NCBI GenBank assembly: GCA_900555635.1
Contig: USLU01000007.1
Coordinates: 62,001-126,000 of the forward strand
Direction: 5' to 3'
DNA: 64,000 bases
Source: an uncultured Bacteroides sp.
Lineage (GTDB): Bacteria > Bacteroidota > Bacteroidia > Bacteroidales > Bacteroidaceae
The notes beneath the pieces were generated by a model that did not search any database, was not told where the DNA came from, and worked only from the letters and a program-made list of their open reading frames with translations. Positions 33,525 to 42,994 of this stretch are shown here, piece by piece. Each line of letters opens with the position of its first letter. Position 1 is the stretch's first letter. The position numbers and the translations under genes were made by a program.

Positions 33525-33617
33525 ATGCCAAGCGGAAAGAAGAAAAAAAGACATAAAATGTCTACGCACAAGCGTAAAAAAAGACTAAGAAAGAACAGAC
33601 ATAAAAGCAAAAAGTAA
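33525..33617 (+). CDS. 30-aa highly basic protein, COX24/mS38-like ribosomal small-subunit protein
   Basis: 30 codons beginning MPSGKKKKRHKMSTHKRKKR and ending HKSKK, about two thirds Lys/Arg/His. The KMSTHKRKKRLRKNRHKSKK core resembles the AURKAIP1/COX24 C-terminal motif of mitochondrial mS38 and the tiny proteins of that name annotated between HU and RNase G in other Bacteroidota. It probably binds rRNA in the small subunit; this is by motif and by conserved position, not by a search. It is too short for usual ORF cut-offs. A 20-nt purine-poor leader precedes it without a Shine-Dalgarno sequence, as is normal here. Confidence 0.75.
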   Translation: MPSGKKKKRHKMSTHKRKKRLRKNRHKSKK

Positions 33618-33730
33618 TTTTTTAGTCTGAAGGACAAAATAAAGAACAAACTTGTGAAGCAAAATGTATCGCGAGTTTGTTCTTTGTTTAAGTACCAAAT
33701 TGAATAATTAAAAACTAAAAGCAAATAATT

Positions 33731-35305
33731 GTGACAAGCGAACTCGTTGTAGACGTACAGCCCAAAGAGGTTTCCATCGCATTGCTCGAAGATAAGAGCC
33801 TGGTGGAACTTCAAAGCGAAGGAAGAAATATCTCCTTCTCAGTGGGCAATATGTATTTGGGACGCGTCAAGAAATTGATGCCCGGCCTGAATGCCTGCTT
33901 CGTGGATGTAGGTTACGAGAAAGATGCTTTCCTTCATTACCTGGACTTAGGTCCTCAATTTAACTCGTTAGAGAAATACGTAAAGCAAACTTTAAGCGAC
34001 AAAAAGAAATTAAACCCTATTACAAAAGCAACTATACTTCCTGACCTTGAAAAAGACGGCACAGTTGCCAACACACTCAAAGTCGGACAAGAAGTTATAG
34101 TGCAAATTGTCAAGGAGCCTATCTCTACCAAGGGACCCAGACTAACTTCCGAGCTTTCCTTTGCCGGAAGATACCTTGTCCTTATCCCTTTTAACGATAA
34201 GGTTTCTGTTTCACAAAAAATTAAATCAAGCGAAGAGCGCGCACGCCTCAAGCAATTGCTGATGAGCATCAAACCGAAGAATTTCGGTGTTATCGTCCGC
34301 ACCGTTGCCGAAGGAAAACGTGTAGCTGAGCTTGACGGAGAGCTTAAAGTTTTATTGAAGCATTGGGAAGATGCCATTACGAAAGTACAAAAAGCCACCA
34401 AGTTTCCGACGCTGATTTACGAAGAAACCAGTCGCGCCGTAGGATTACTACGCGACTTGTTTAATCCTTCTTTCGAAAATATCCACGTGAATAACGAAGC
34501 GGTGTTCCACGAAATAAAGGATTACGTAACTCTCATCGCCCCTGAACGGGCAGGAATTGTAAAACTGTACAAGGGCCAACTTCCTATCTATGACAATTTT
34601 GGTATCACCAAGCAGATCAAATCATCATTCGGCAAAACCATTTCATACAAAAGTGGTGCCTACCTGATTATTGAGCATACTGAGGCGCTTCACGTAGTAG
34701 ACGTGAACAGCGGTAACCGCACCAAAAATGCCAACGGGCAGGAAGGCAACGCACTAGAAGTGAATCTGGGAGCAGCCGACGAACTGGCACGCCAGTTACG
34801 ACTGAGAGATATGGGTGGTATCATCGTAGTAGACTTCATTGATATGAATGAAGCCGAAAACAGACAAAAGCTTTACGAACGTATGTGTGCCAACATGCAG
34901 AAAGACAGAGCACGCCACAACATCCTGCCGCTCAGCAAATTCGGGTTAATGCAGATTACCCGCCAGCGCGTACGCCCGGCTATGGATGTTAATACCTCGG
35001 AAACCTGTCCCACCTGTTTTGGTAAAGGCACCATTAAATCGTCTATTCTCTTCACAGACACTTTAGAGAGTAAAATTGACTATCTGGTCAACAAATTGAA
35101 GGTAAAGAAATTCTCGTTACATATCCACCCGTACATCGCCGCTTACATTAACCAAGGATTGGTCTCCTTGAAACGTAAATGGCAAATGAAGTACGGATTC
35201 GGTATCAAGATTATTCCGGATCAGAAACTCGCGTTTCTGGAATATATCTTCTTCGACCCGCAAGGGGAAGAAATTGATATGAAGGAAGAGATCGAAATCA
35301 AGTAA
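33731..35305 (+). CDS. rng: Ribonuclease G/E family endoribonuclease
   Basis: 524 aa from a GTG start. An S1 RNA-binding region lies near residues 35-130 (NMYLGRVKKLMPGLNACFVDVGYEKDAFLH), the DNase-I-like catalytic subdomain carries the Mg-binding acidic residues in HVVDVNSGN and VVDFIDM, and the zinc-link cysteines are in CPTCFGKG. It matures 16S rRNA 5' ends and contributes to mRNA decay, without the long C-terminal scaffold of RNase E. Its place after HU and the small ribosomal protein suggests a growth-linked cluster. Confidence 0.94.
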   Translation: MTSELVVDVQPKEVSIALLEDKSLVELQSEGRNISFSVGNMYLGRVKKLMPGLNACFVDVGYEKDAFLHYLDLGPQFNSLEKYVKQTLSDKKKLNPITKATILPDLEKDGTVANTLKVGQEVIVQIVKEPISTKGPRLTSELSFAGRYLVLIPFNDKVSVSQKIKSSEERARLKQLLMSIKPKNFGVIVRTVAEGKRVAELDGELKVLLKHWEDAITKVQKATKFPTLIYEETSRAVGLLRDLFNPSFENIHVNNEAVFHEIKDYVTLIAPERAGIVKLYKGQLPIYDNFGITKQIKSSFGKTISYKSGAYLIIEHTEALHVVDVNSGNRTKNANGQEGNALEVNLGAADELARQLRLRDMGGIIVVDFIDMNEAENRQKLYERMCANMQKDRARHNILPLSKFGLMQITRQRVRPAMDVNTSETCPTCFGKGTIKSSILFTDTLESKIDYLVNKLKVKKFSLHIHPYIAAYINQGLVSLKRKWQMKYGFGIKIIPDQKLAFLEYIFFDPQGEEIDMKEEIEIK

Positions 35306-35308
35306 AAA

Positions 35309-35353
35309 AAGAGAGTGCATCAAACTATTTAGTAAAGATGCACTCTCTTTTAT
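35309..35353. terminator. Strong bidirectional terminator after rng
   Basis: 13-bp perfect stem (aagagagtgcatc at 35309-35321, complement at 35337-35349), T-rich on the right and A-rich on the left, serving rng and the converging inositol-lipid operon. Confidence 0.9.
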
Positions 35354-35372
35354 TTTCCCCCCGCTTTTATTT

Positions 35373-36098
35373 TCAAAGCAGTGACAAAAGCTGCCGCAAC
35401 TCAGTCACGTAAGTTATTCCTTCCGGCTTTTCTTTTGAATCAGGGCAGCCTAGTACCACCTGACATCCCAGACTGATGCCCGGCAAAATATCATTTTTCA
35501 TCGAATCGCCTACAATAAGCACTTCTTCAGGATTGAAACCTGCACCCTCAATAGCCAGTTTCCAAAGAGCCGGATCGGGTTTACGCACACCGGCAATAGT
35601 AGAATCGGTAATAGATTTGAAAAACGAAGCGATTTCCAAGTCACCGGCTATTTTGCTGACATTGCCATAATAGTTGGAAACAAGCAACAAAACATACTTT
35701 TTTTGTAATTCGGCAAGTACATTGCGTGAAGCCGCTACATACTCGGAAGAGTATTCGGTAGACAAAACAGCTGCCTGCAAAGGAAGTTCATTTCTATTTT
35801 CCGGTGTATCAGCCAATACCCCCTTCTCTATGAGATGAGAAAACTGCAAGTCTGTTTTAAACTTCTGAGTCTCTTGCAGCGAATGCGAAGGTTGCACCAA
35901 TTGCAAACGTTCCATCATTTGCTCTGCATAGACATAAGAATCCCTAAAGTTTTCACGCGTCAGCGGTAAATTCAATTTAGTGGTATATAGATACAGATAA
36001 ATATCCATCCAGTGAAGGAAAGGTGAGTCTAAAGTTCCTCCAAAATCAAACGCAACCGCTTTTATCTTACTTTTATTAATCATGTTTCTTTTATACAA
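35373..36098 (-). CDS. HAD-superfamily hydrolase, last gene of the inositol-lipid operon
   Basis: 241 aa; MINKSK five codons in is an alternative start. HAD motifs: I DFGGTLDS, II LLVSNYYG, III/K in VRKPDP, IV VGDSMKNDILPG. The cap is helical (type C1). It lies 2 nt after the flippase-like gene, so it is firmly part of the operon that starts with inositol-phosphate synthase. A reasonable inference is that it dephosphorylates an inositol-phosphate or phosphatidylinositol-phosphate intermediate. Sequence alone does not show substrate, and generic HAD phosphatases are numerous. Confidence 0.8.
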   Translation of the reverse strand: MYKRNMINKSKIKAVAFDFGGTLDSPFLHWMDIYLYLYTTKLNLPLTRENFRDSYVYAEQMMERLQLVQPSHSLQETQKFKTDLQFSHLIEKGVLADTPENRNELPLQAAVLSTEYSSEYVAASRNVLAELQKKYVLLLVSNYYGNVSKIAGDLEIASFFKSITDSTIAGVRKPDPALWKLAIEGAGFNPEEVLIVGDSMKNDILPGISLGCQVVLGCPDSKEKPEGITYVTELRQLLSLL

Positions 36099-36100
36099 TA

Positions 36101-37120
36101 TTATTTCTCTAAATCCTTAACTTTCGCAGCGGCTTTCTTATTGCCAACCTTCATCAAAGCAAGCCCTATCACAATCCATACTAATTCACGTACGCGAGTT
36201 ATCAAAGCCGTATATACTCCGTAAGCTCCCGAAAGCGCCAGTCCACCGACTGCTAAAGCAAAACCTCCTTCGCGTCCGCCCAACTGCATAGGCAAGAAGA
36301 ATAAAAGATTTGCAAGCAAAGAAGAAAAAGCAAGAATAAGGAAGCAATTGATAAAGCTCACATCAGTAGTGAGCACATTCAATATCAACCATACCTCGGC
36401 ACAACTTACAATACGAGATGTGAATTCAAGGGTCAACGCACCATAAAATGTACTTTTACGTTGTTGGTGAAGCAAAGCAATCTGCTGATCGATATTCTCT
36501 AATTTTTCTTTATGTGCCTCAGCAAAACGTGCAACCTTCTTTTTCAAGTAAGGAATTTTGCTTCCCACACGCATACATGCCACCGCCATTCCATGTTTAT
36601 ACCCTTTTGCCATTAGTGTACCCAAGAATACACAAAAAACAGTGATAAGCCCCAATATAATACCCATCTCCCAGTTCACAGGAAAAAAGAGAACGTATAC
36701 AACCACCGCGCTCATCCAAAAAACAAAATGCGAGAAGATATGTGTCATCACATAAAGAATAACGGAAGAAGTGGAACGCTCTACCCCTATATATGGAGTA
36801 AGCTCCATTATACGATACGGCTCTCCACCCATCAGTCCGACAGGAGTAACATAATTGAGTGCAAAACCCGAAATGGTGTATTTGAATAGTTTACCAAAAG
36901 TCAGTCCGCCCAGTTTTCCTCCACTCTTTATAATGATATACCAAGAAAGGGCATTAATGCAATAAACCACCAACCATAGTAATAATACCAAAGGCAGATA
37001 TATGCCTGCACGCTTCAAATTGCCCAACAATTCATCATAAGACACATCGAAAGTAAACAGCATGATGACTACTGCCACAATGCCGAATACTAAAAAAACA
37101 TTCCTGAACTTGCTATTCAT
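36101..37120 (-). CDS. Flippase-like integral membrane protein (lysylphosphatidylglycerol synthase TM family)
   Basis: 339 aa with about eight membrane helices and the family landmarks NYVTPVGLMGGEPYR (about residue 100) and FLPMQLGGREGGFALA near residue 275. This UPF0104/LPG-synthase TM family includes proteins that translocate or modify lipids at the inner membrane. Here it sits between the phosphatidyltransferase (3 nt) and the HAD hydrolase (2 nt), so a role in moving an inositol lipid across the inner membrane is a fair inference. Confidence 0.85.
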   Translation of the reverse strand: MNSKFRNVFLVFGIVAVVIMLFTFDVSYDELLGNLKRAGIYLPLVLLLWLVVYCINALSWYIIIKSGGKLGGLTFGKLFKYTISGFALNYVTPVGLMGGEPYRIMELTPYIGVERSTSSVILYVMTHIFSHFVFWMSAVVVYVLFFPVNWEMGIILGLITVFCVFLGTLMAKGYKHGMAVACMRVGSKIPYLKKKVARFAEAHKEKLENIDQQIALLHQQRKSTFYGALTLEFTSRIVSCAEVWLILNVLTTDVSFINCFLILAFSSLLANLLFFLPMQLGGREGGFALAVGGLALSGAYGVYTALITRVRELVWIVIGLALMKVGNKKAAAKVKDLEK

Positions 37121-37123
37121 ATA

Positions 37124-38032
37124 TTACGAGAGTTTTCGGTACATTAATTTACTCAGCGCTTCGTGCTTGAAGATCATGTAAACCAATAAAATATTGAGTA
37201 CTGTCAGTTCAAACACAAAATAAAGCCAAGGCATGTTGAATATCAGCGAAACAAACAATGCAATGACACGTGTATTGAACGAAAGTATATTTGTATATTT
37301 CATCAGAGGCAAACTGCCTTTACGAAATTCGTCACTAATACTTTGAGGATAAACTTCACCATAAGTGCTTGTCAACGCTTTAAAGAACCGTTGAAACGCC
37401 GGAGAAAGTCGCTCTTGTGAAGCAGTATAATTTCCATAAAACCATAAGAACGTTTTACGGACAAGATCTTTTTTCCAGGACAAAGAAGCAAATAGCGCCC
37501 GTTGCTGTTTCGAATTGTCAAACTCACTACCTGATTTCCCTTTGAGGAAAAACAAATGAATATTGCGGTAATAATCCGCCATAGCAGCTTGCTTGCTATG
37601 CGCAAAACCTGCCACAGCTGCCAATATCCATATATAACAGCCCCACTCCGGAGTCAGTCGAAGACAAATCGCCGTGTATATGGATATGAACCATAAATCA
37701 CCGGAAACTCCGTCGAGGATACGTCCCAACTCAGATTTCTGCCCTGTCATACGGGCCAACTGTCCGTCGGCACTATCGTACATGTTTGCCCAAATGAGCA
37801 AACACATTCCTATCAAATTAAGAAGTAAATCGTTATAATAAAAAAGGAAACCCGAAGCGACTCCTAAAAAGATGGAAGCAATAGTGATTGCATTCGGCGT
37901 CACTCCCAGTTTCTCAAATAAAATCGCCCAACGATAACCGATAGGGCGATAAAACAACAGGTCAATCCACTCTTCCGTATCCGATGACTTCAACGAAGCT
38001 TGCAGATCTGACTTTTTGGTTTCTACATTCAT
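37124..38032 (-). CDS. CDP-alcohol phosphatidyltransferase, probable phosphatidylinositol-phosphate synthase
   Basis: 302 aa. The family motif D-x2-D-G-x2-A-R-x8-G-x3-D-x3-D is complete (DSADGQLAR ... GRILDGVSGD, about residues 93-118). Four to six membrane helices are visible. In this gene context the enzyme probably joins inositol-1-phosphate to CDP-diacylglycerol, as reported for the inositol-lipid cluster of B. thetaiotaomicron; use of CDP-inositol made by the neighbouring nucleotidyltransferase is an alternative. The stop is 3 nt from the next start, and its own start overlaps the ATP-grasp gene by 4 nt. Confidence 0.88.
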   Translation of the reverse strand: MNVETKKSDLQASLKSSDTEEWIDLLFYRPIGYRWAILFEKLGVTPNAITIASIFLGVASGFLFYYNDLLLNLIGMCLLIWANMYDSADGQLARMTGQKSELGRILDGVSGDLWFISIYTAICLRLTPEWGCYIWILAAVAGFAHSKQAAMADYYRNIHLFFLKGKSGSEFDNSKQQRALFASLSWKKDLVRKTFLWFYGNYTASQERLSPAFQRFFKALTSTYGEVYPQSISDEFRKGSLPLMKYTNILSFNTRVIALFVSLIFNMPWLYFVFELTVLNILLVYMIFKHEALSKLMYRKLS

Positions 38033-38898
38033 AAAATACTATTTTTAAATACTTGCAGAATTGTCTCACCGATGGCCTTAGATGCCTCTTTACGACATGG
38101 AGCAAAGCTTGGCCAGTCGTTAAAGTCTATGATCCTAATGCTTGAGTCGGGTGATACAATGCAGTCTCCACCATATACATGAACCTGCAGCACACGGGCA
38201 GCATCCTCGCAGAGCTGCTGCAAGTCGTCCAACGAAAAAGGAATACCATGGGGTGCTCCGTTAATGGCTTCAAGACCGAACTTGCTATGTCCGCCCTCTT
38301 GTGGATAGAACCAGTAAAAGAAGTTAGTACCAGCCACACCATAAAACTTTATCAGGTCTCCCTTCAGGTGTTCGTTTATTACGACCCGTTCAATACCACG
38401 CAAAGCATATTCAGCCACTACATCACGGAGTTCTTCAGCACTGCGTACATAGGTTACATCTTCACGGTGAATAGCATGAAAATCGGCACGCTTTACCCAG
38501 CATGGTTCAAACTTCTTCTCAAGTAAGTCCAAAGGAATACTTTCTCCGGTATTACAAATCAAGCTATCCGGATGAGCAACCTGATGTTCGAGAAGAAGAG
38601 TGGTCATCCGTTCGCGTGTACAATTTTCGATTCCCAACCCTGAATTAACGGCTACAGCACCTTCTGCCTGTAGCTTTTGCAATTTACGGACGGCAGCTTT
38701 GCTACGCATCATCGTAAATATATGTTTTTCACCTTGCAACGAGTCGGTCAGGAACTCCTGCTCGGTATACATATTCACTTTATGCCCATTCTCCGTCAGA
38801 TATTGGGCAACAGCCGAAAATACAGCTGCATCATTTCCCACATGATTCGGAGAAAACAGGGAATATCTCTGTATTCCCGCAATAGTCAATGGTTTCAT
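38029..38898 (-). CDS. ATP-grasp-like protein of the inositol-lipid operon
   Basis: 289 aa, no signal or membrane segment. The middle and C-terminal thirds have an ATP-grasp look: PCWVKRADFHA, RVVINEHLKGDLIKFYGVAG, and the metal site IIDFNDWPSF near residue 265. Such enzymes form amide or ester bonds through an acyl phosphate, or in some cases phosphorylate a sugar alcohol (inositol kinases of the ITPK group share the fold). Either activity could fit between a nucleotidyltransferase and a phosphatidyltransferase. Overlaps the next gene by 4 nt. The exact role is unknown. Confidence 0.72.
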   Translation of the reverse strand: MKPLTIAGIQRYSLFSPNHVGNDAAVFSAVAQYLTENGHKVNMYTEQEFLTDSLQGEKHIFTMMRSKAAVRKLQKLQAEGAVAVNSGLGIENCTRERMTTLLLEHQVAHPDSLICNTGESIPLDLLEKKFEPCWVKRADFHAIHREDVTYVRSAEELRDVVAEYALRGIERVVINEHLKGDLIKFYGVAGTNFFYWFYPQEGGHSKFGLEAINGAPHGIPFSLDDLQQLCEDAARVLQVHVYGGDCIVSPDSSIRIIDFNDWPSFAPCRKEASKAIGETILQVFKNSIL

Positions 38899-38905
38899 TA
38901 TAAGT

Positions 38906-39607
38906 TTATGTCTCTAAAAAAAGTTCAGCCTTCCGAATGTCAGCCGTATGGTCAATATCAATTATCTTGGAAAATGGATGGGCTTGCATTTGCAGTCCCG
39001 CATCTACCAAATACTGTTGAAAACCACGCATACGGGCAACTCCGGCTTCCATGGCTGCAGGCAGCAGTGACAGCGCTTTTTGATTCATACAGTATATACC
39101 GCCTGAGATATACCGAAAACCGTCATAAGGTTCACTGGCATATCCGGTTATACGCAGATCAGGAGCCGTCTTCACATAGAGAGGCTTTTCATCGTCAACA
39201 TAATCGGTAACCGCCATCAGCGCATCATTATTCTCATCCTCACAAAAAGTTCGGATATAAGAAGAAAACTCTTGTTCGCGGAAGATGGGGTCAACTGTAG
39301 TCAGACAAAACTTCCCTTTTCCTTGTAAATAGGGAGTAAGTTCATAAAAGCTATGAAAAGAATCGGGCGTAGACTTCACTACTATATCAAGAGGAACAGG
39401 AAGTTGTTGCTGCTTGAGAAAATCGTAAACTTCGGTCATTTCTTTATTGATAATGATGCAGAAAGACTCTGCATCATTATCAAGAAAAATCCGAAACAGC
39501 CTGCTCAACAAAGGTACTCCTCCAACTCTAACCAACGGTTTGGGAACCTGCATTCCTTCCGAAACTAAGCGAGAACCTTGTCCTGCAGCAATCAGTGCAT
39601 ATTTCAT
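38906..39607 (-). CDS. Nucleotidyltransferase, probably inositol-1-phosphate or sugar-phosphate type
   Basis: 233 aa. GT-A fold NTP transferase: nucleotide-binding signature LIAAGQGSRL followed by KPLVRVGG, then the metal region TTVDPIF near residue 105. MobA-like in size. In archaeal and thermophile inositol-phosphate pathways a CTP:inositol-1-phosphate cytidylyltransferase of this fold sits next to a CDP-alcohol transferase, so the same activity is inferred here. It starts 14 nt after the inositol-phosphate synthase stop. Confidence 0.78.
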   Translation of the reverse strand: MKYALIAAGQGSRLVSEGMQVPKPLVRVGGVPLLSRLFRIFLDNDAESFCIIINKEMTEVYDFLKQQQLPVPLDIVVKSTPDSFHSFYELTPYLQGKGKFCLTTVDPIFREQEFSSYIRTFCEDENNDALMAVTDYVDDEKPLYVKTAPDLRITGYASEPYDGFRYISGGIYCMNQKALSLLPAAMEAGVARMRGFQQYLVDAGLQMQAHPFSKIIDIDHTADIRKAELFLET

Positions 39608-39621
39608 TCGGAATCTATAAA

Positions 39622-40917
39622 TTAGTCCAGATAACTAGGTGATGTTTCGCCCACCATGTTGCGAAGGGTTTCTTTCACCATTCTCCACTGAGTAAACAAA
39701 TCATGTATCGGTTCGTGCTCGAAGTCGTGCATCGGGCTCTTGCAGAAGAATGACAACCAAGTCTGGATGCCACACATGCCTGCACGCATAGCAAGGTCAC
39801 TGAAGATAACCAAGTCAAGTGCGATAGGAGCTGCCAGGATAGAGTCACGGCAAAGGAAGTTAACCTTAATTTCCATCGGATAGCCCATCCAACCAAAGAT
39901 GTCGATGTTATCCCATGCTTCCTTATTGTCCTTACGGGGAGGATAATAGTTGATACGTACTTTATGATATACATCACCGTACAGATCAGGGAATTTCTCA
40001 GGTTCGAAAATATTATCAATAACAGATAATTTGCTGACTTCTTTGGTCTTGAAGTTTTCGGGTTGATCGAGCACTTCACCATCACGATTACCCAAAATAT
40101 TAGTTGAGAACCAACCGCTTACACCTAACATACGAGTCTTAAACATCGGTGCAAGAACTGTTTTCATCAATGTCTGACCACTCTTGAAGTCCTTACCGGA
40201 GATAGGCACACACATTTTCTTAGAAAATTCCCACATAGCCGGAGTGTCTACACACAAGTTAGGAGCACCCATAATAAACGGAGCACCTTCAGCGATGGCT
40301 GCATAAGCATAACACATACTTGGTGAAATGGCTTCGGTATTGTTTTCCTTCATTGCTTTTTCCAAAGCAGCTAGAGACTCGTGCTCTTCTGACAGAGGAA
40401 CATAGATTTCTGTACTTGCAGCCCACAATACAGCGATACGCTCGCAATTGTTGGCAGCTTTAAAGTTACGGATGTCCTCACGAAGTTGTTCAACCATGTC
40501 CCAACGAGTAGCGGCATTCTTAATATAAGTACCGTTCAAACGTTTTGCAAAATTATGGTCAAAGGCAGCAGGCATCGGTTTGATAGCTTGCAATTCATCT
40601 TTTACCAGATTCAAGTCTTTCTCTTTCAAGACTTCTGCATACATGGCAGCTTCGTATGCATTATCAGGGAATATATCCCAACCACCAAAGACGATATCGT
40701 TTAAATCAGCCAAAGGCACAACGTCTTTTATAAGTTTTTCTTTACCGTCTTGCATACGCATGGTAGCCATCTGGGTGATAGAGCCTATTGCTTTTGCCAA
40801 CCCCTTACGGGCAGCCAATGTTCCAGTAATCATGGTAGTTGCAACCGCACCACCTACTCCGACTACTAAGACGCCAAGACGTCCAGTCGCCGGCTTAATG
40901 TTTTCTTTCATTGCCAT
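39622..40917 (-). CDS. ino1: Inositol-3-phosphate synthase (myo-inositol-1-phosphate synthase)
   Basis: 431 aa. NAD-binding start GVLVVGVGGAVATTMITG, catalytic region SGKDFKSGQTLMKTVLAPMFKTR and LGVSGWFSTNILGNRDG (about residues 230-270), then DIFGWMGYPMEIKVNFLCRDS. It converts glucose-6-phosphate to inositol-phosphate, the first step of the operon pathway. First gene of a six-gene leftward unit with gaps of 14 nt or less. Expression is likely from the promoter at 40946-40975. Confidence 0.92.
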   Translation of the reverse strand: MAMKENIKPATGRLGVLVVGVGGAVATTMITGTLAARKGLAKAIGSITQMATMRMQDGKEKLIKDVVPLADLNDIVFGGWDIFPDNAYEAAMYAEVLKEKDLNLVKDELQAIKPMPAAFDHNFAKRLNGTYIKNAATRWDMVEQLREDIRNFKAANNCERIAVLWAASTEIYVPLSEEHESLAALEKAMKENNTEAISPSMCYAYAAIAEGAPFIMGAPNLCVDTPAMWEFSKKMCVPISGKDFKSGQTLMKTVLAPMFKTRMLGVSGWFSTNILGNRDGEVLDQPENFKTKEVSKLSVIDNIFEPEKFPDLYGDVYHKVRINYYPPRKDNKEAWDNIDIFGWMGYPMEIKVNFLCRDSILAAPIALDLVIFSDLAMRAGMCGIQTWLSFFCKSPMHDFEHEPIHDLFTQWRMVKETLRNMVGETSPSYLD

Positions 40918-41226
40918 TGTTATTATTTAGAGTTTAAAAATTGTTCAAATTTAGACTATTTTGTCCAAAGTCAATTAGTCATTTTATCCGATTTAATGTC
41001 CTATTAGTAAGATTTAAGTTAAATAGCCATACTTAGTCAAGATAAAGGCCTCGATTTACTAATAATTTGTAAATTTCGGCAAGCAAAAAGACACACCTAA
41101 TCCATATAGAGAATAAATGTTCTAAAAAACCTCTTTCCTTCCAAACACTTCACGTTAAAAGCCGTTGTATAGCGAAACGAAGCATAAAAGCATCGAATTA
41201 ACCAGCAAAACCTAAACAAATTAATT
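40918..41226. other. Divergent intergenic region between ino1 and aspT
   Basis: 309 nt with the ino1 promoter at its left side and an AT-rich stretch to aspT. I see no RNA gene or repeat; the aspT promoter is not obvious. Confidence 0.7.
40946..40975 (-). promoter_or_regulatory. Promoter of the inositol-lipid operon
   Basis: On the minus strand ATTG, 18-nt spacer, TAAATTTG (perfect TAnnTTTG), 28 nt upstream of the ino1 start. Confidence 0.6.
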
Positions 41227-42921
41227 ATGGAATGGATCTTCAATCAGCTTAGGGAGCGTCCCGAACTAGCTATTTTTCTCACTATTTTCTTGGGATTCTG
41301 GCTGGGAAAGCTACGCATAGGCAAGTTTTCACTAGGAACTGTTACCAGTGTACTGCTTGTCGGTGTTCTGGTAGGGCAATTGAATATTGCCGTACCCGGT
41401 CCTATTAAATCAGTATTCTTTTTATTATTTCTATTTGCTGTCGGCTATAAAGTAGGTCCCCAATTTTTCAGAGGATTAAAAAAAGATGGATTGCCACAGG
41501 TAGCATTTGCTGTACTGATGTGTACATCCGTACTGGTCGTGACCTGGCTACTCTCCATGTTAATGGGCTACAACCCCGGTGAAGCTGCCGGCTTACTGGC
41601 CGGCTCGCAAACGATTTCCGCCGTTATAGGAGTAGCGGAAGACACTATGGCTAATATGGGGCTGGATGAAGCACAGCGTCAAAGTTATGTCAATATTATT
41701 CCCGTATCGTATGCCGTTACCTATATTTTCGGCACAGCAGGTTCCGCATGGGTTTTATCATCTTTAGGTCCCAAAATGCTGGGCGGACTGGAAAAAGTAA
41801 AAGCAGCCTGTAAGGATCTGGAAGCCAAGATGGGAAATTCCCAGACAGACGAACCCGGATTTATGCCGGCAGCGCGTCCTGTTACTTTTCGTGCTTATAA
41901 GATAGAAAATGATTGGTTTAAGAATGGACGAAGAGTCATCGACCTGGAAGTTTATTTCCAACAACATGATAAGCGTCTTTTCGTAGAACGTCTCCGTAAA
42001 TCCGGTGTCATAGTAGAAGTCAGCCCCAATATACAAATAGAGCCGGGTGACGAAGTAGTATTAAGCGGACGCCGTGAATACGTGATAGGCGAAGAAGACT
42101 GGATCGGCCCCGAAGTCGTCGATCCGCAACTGCTCGATTTCCCTGCCGAAAAACTACCGGTCATGGTAACCCGCAAAACATTTGCCGGAAAAACAATAGA
42201 AGTAATCCGCAAAGAAACATTTATGCACGGAGTGAGCATTCGAAGCATAAAACGTGCAGGAATAGATATCCCCGTACTTGCCCAGACCATTGTAGATGCG
42301 GGCGATGTTATAGAAGTGGTAGGAACCAAACAAGAGGTTGAAACCGCCGCCAGACGCTTGGGATACATAGACCGCCCCACCAATCAGACAGATATGATAT
42401 TTGTCGGCCTCGGTATCCTTATCGGAGGATTATTCGGCGCACTATCCATCCATATAGGTGGCATCCCCATCAGTCTGAGTACTAGTGGAGGCGCACTGAT
42501 TGCCGGATTGTTCTTCGGATGGTTACGTAGTAAGCATCCTACTTTCGGACGCATTCCGGAGGCTTCACAATGGGTATTGAATAACGTGGGATTGAATATG
42601 TTCATTGCAGTAGTGGGCATAGCAGCAGGTCCCAGCTTCGTGCAAGGATTCCGTGATGTCGGTGTCAGTTTGTTCTTGGTTGGTGCAGCAGCTACTACCC
42701 TACCGCTGATTATCGGTCTGTTACTGGCAAGATATCTCTTCAAATTCCATCCCGCAATAGCCTTGGGAGTTTGTGCCGGAGCACGTACCACTACTGCTGC
42801 ACTAGGAGCGATACAAGATGCTGTAGAAAGTGAAACACCTGCATTAGGATATACGGTAACCTATGCCGTAGGAAATACCTTATTAATAATATGGGGTGTA
42901 GTTATTGTTTTGCTGATTTAG
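41227..42921 (+). CDS. aspT: Aspartate:alanine exchanger (AspT/YidE family)
   Basis: 564 aa, two halves of about five membrane helices each (residues 15-190 and 390-560) around two TrkA-C/RCK-C-like cytoplasmic domains (about 210-375). The duplicated AspT/YidE signature is visible as AGLLAGSQTISAVIG in the first half and ALGVCAGARTTTAALGAI in the second. It exchanges external aspartate for internal alanine. Together with the decarboxylase encoded downstream it forms a cycle that consumes a cytoplasmic proton and creates a membrane potential. 288 nt with a 22-nt repeat array separate the two genes. Confidence 0.9.
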   Translation: MEWIFNQLRERPELAIFLTIFLGFWLGKLRIGKFSLGTVTSVLLVGVLVGQLNIAVPGPIKSVFFLLFLFAVGYKVGPQFFRGLKKDGLPQVAFAVLMCTSVLVVTWLLSMLMGYNPGEAAGLLAGSQTISAVIGVAEDTMANMGLDEAQRQSYVNIIPVSYAVTYIFGTAGSAWVLSSLGPKMLGGLEKVKAACKDLEAKMGNSQTDEPGFMPAARPVTFRAYKIENDWFKNGRRVIDLEVYFQQHDKRLFVERLRKSGVIVEVSPNIQIEPGDEVVLSGRREYVIGEEDWIGPEVVDPQLLDFPAEKLPVMVTRKTFAGKTIEVIRKETFMHGVSIRSIKRAGIDIPVLAQTIVDAGDVIEVVGTKQEVETAARRLGYIDRPTNQTDMIFVGLGILIGGLFGALSIHIGGIPISLSTSGGALIAGLFFGWLRSKHPTFGRIPEASQWVLNNVGLNMFIAVVGIAAGPSFVQGFRDVGVSLFLVGAAATTLPLIIGLLLARYLFKFHPAIALGVCAGARTTTAALGAIQDAVESETPALGYTVTYAVGNTLLIIWGVVIVLLI

Positions 42922-42994
42922 TAGTGTAACAAACTAATTCTAATCCTACGGATATTTATAGTGAAAGATACTAGAAACTAAAATCTTCCTTACT

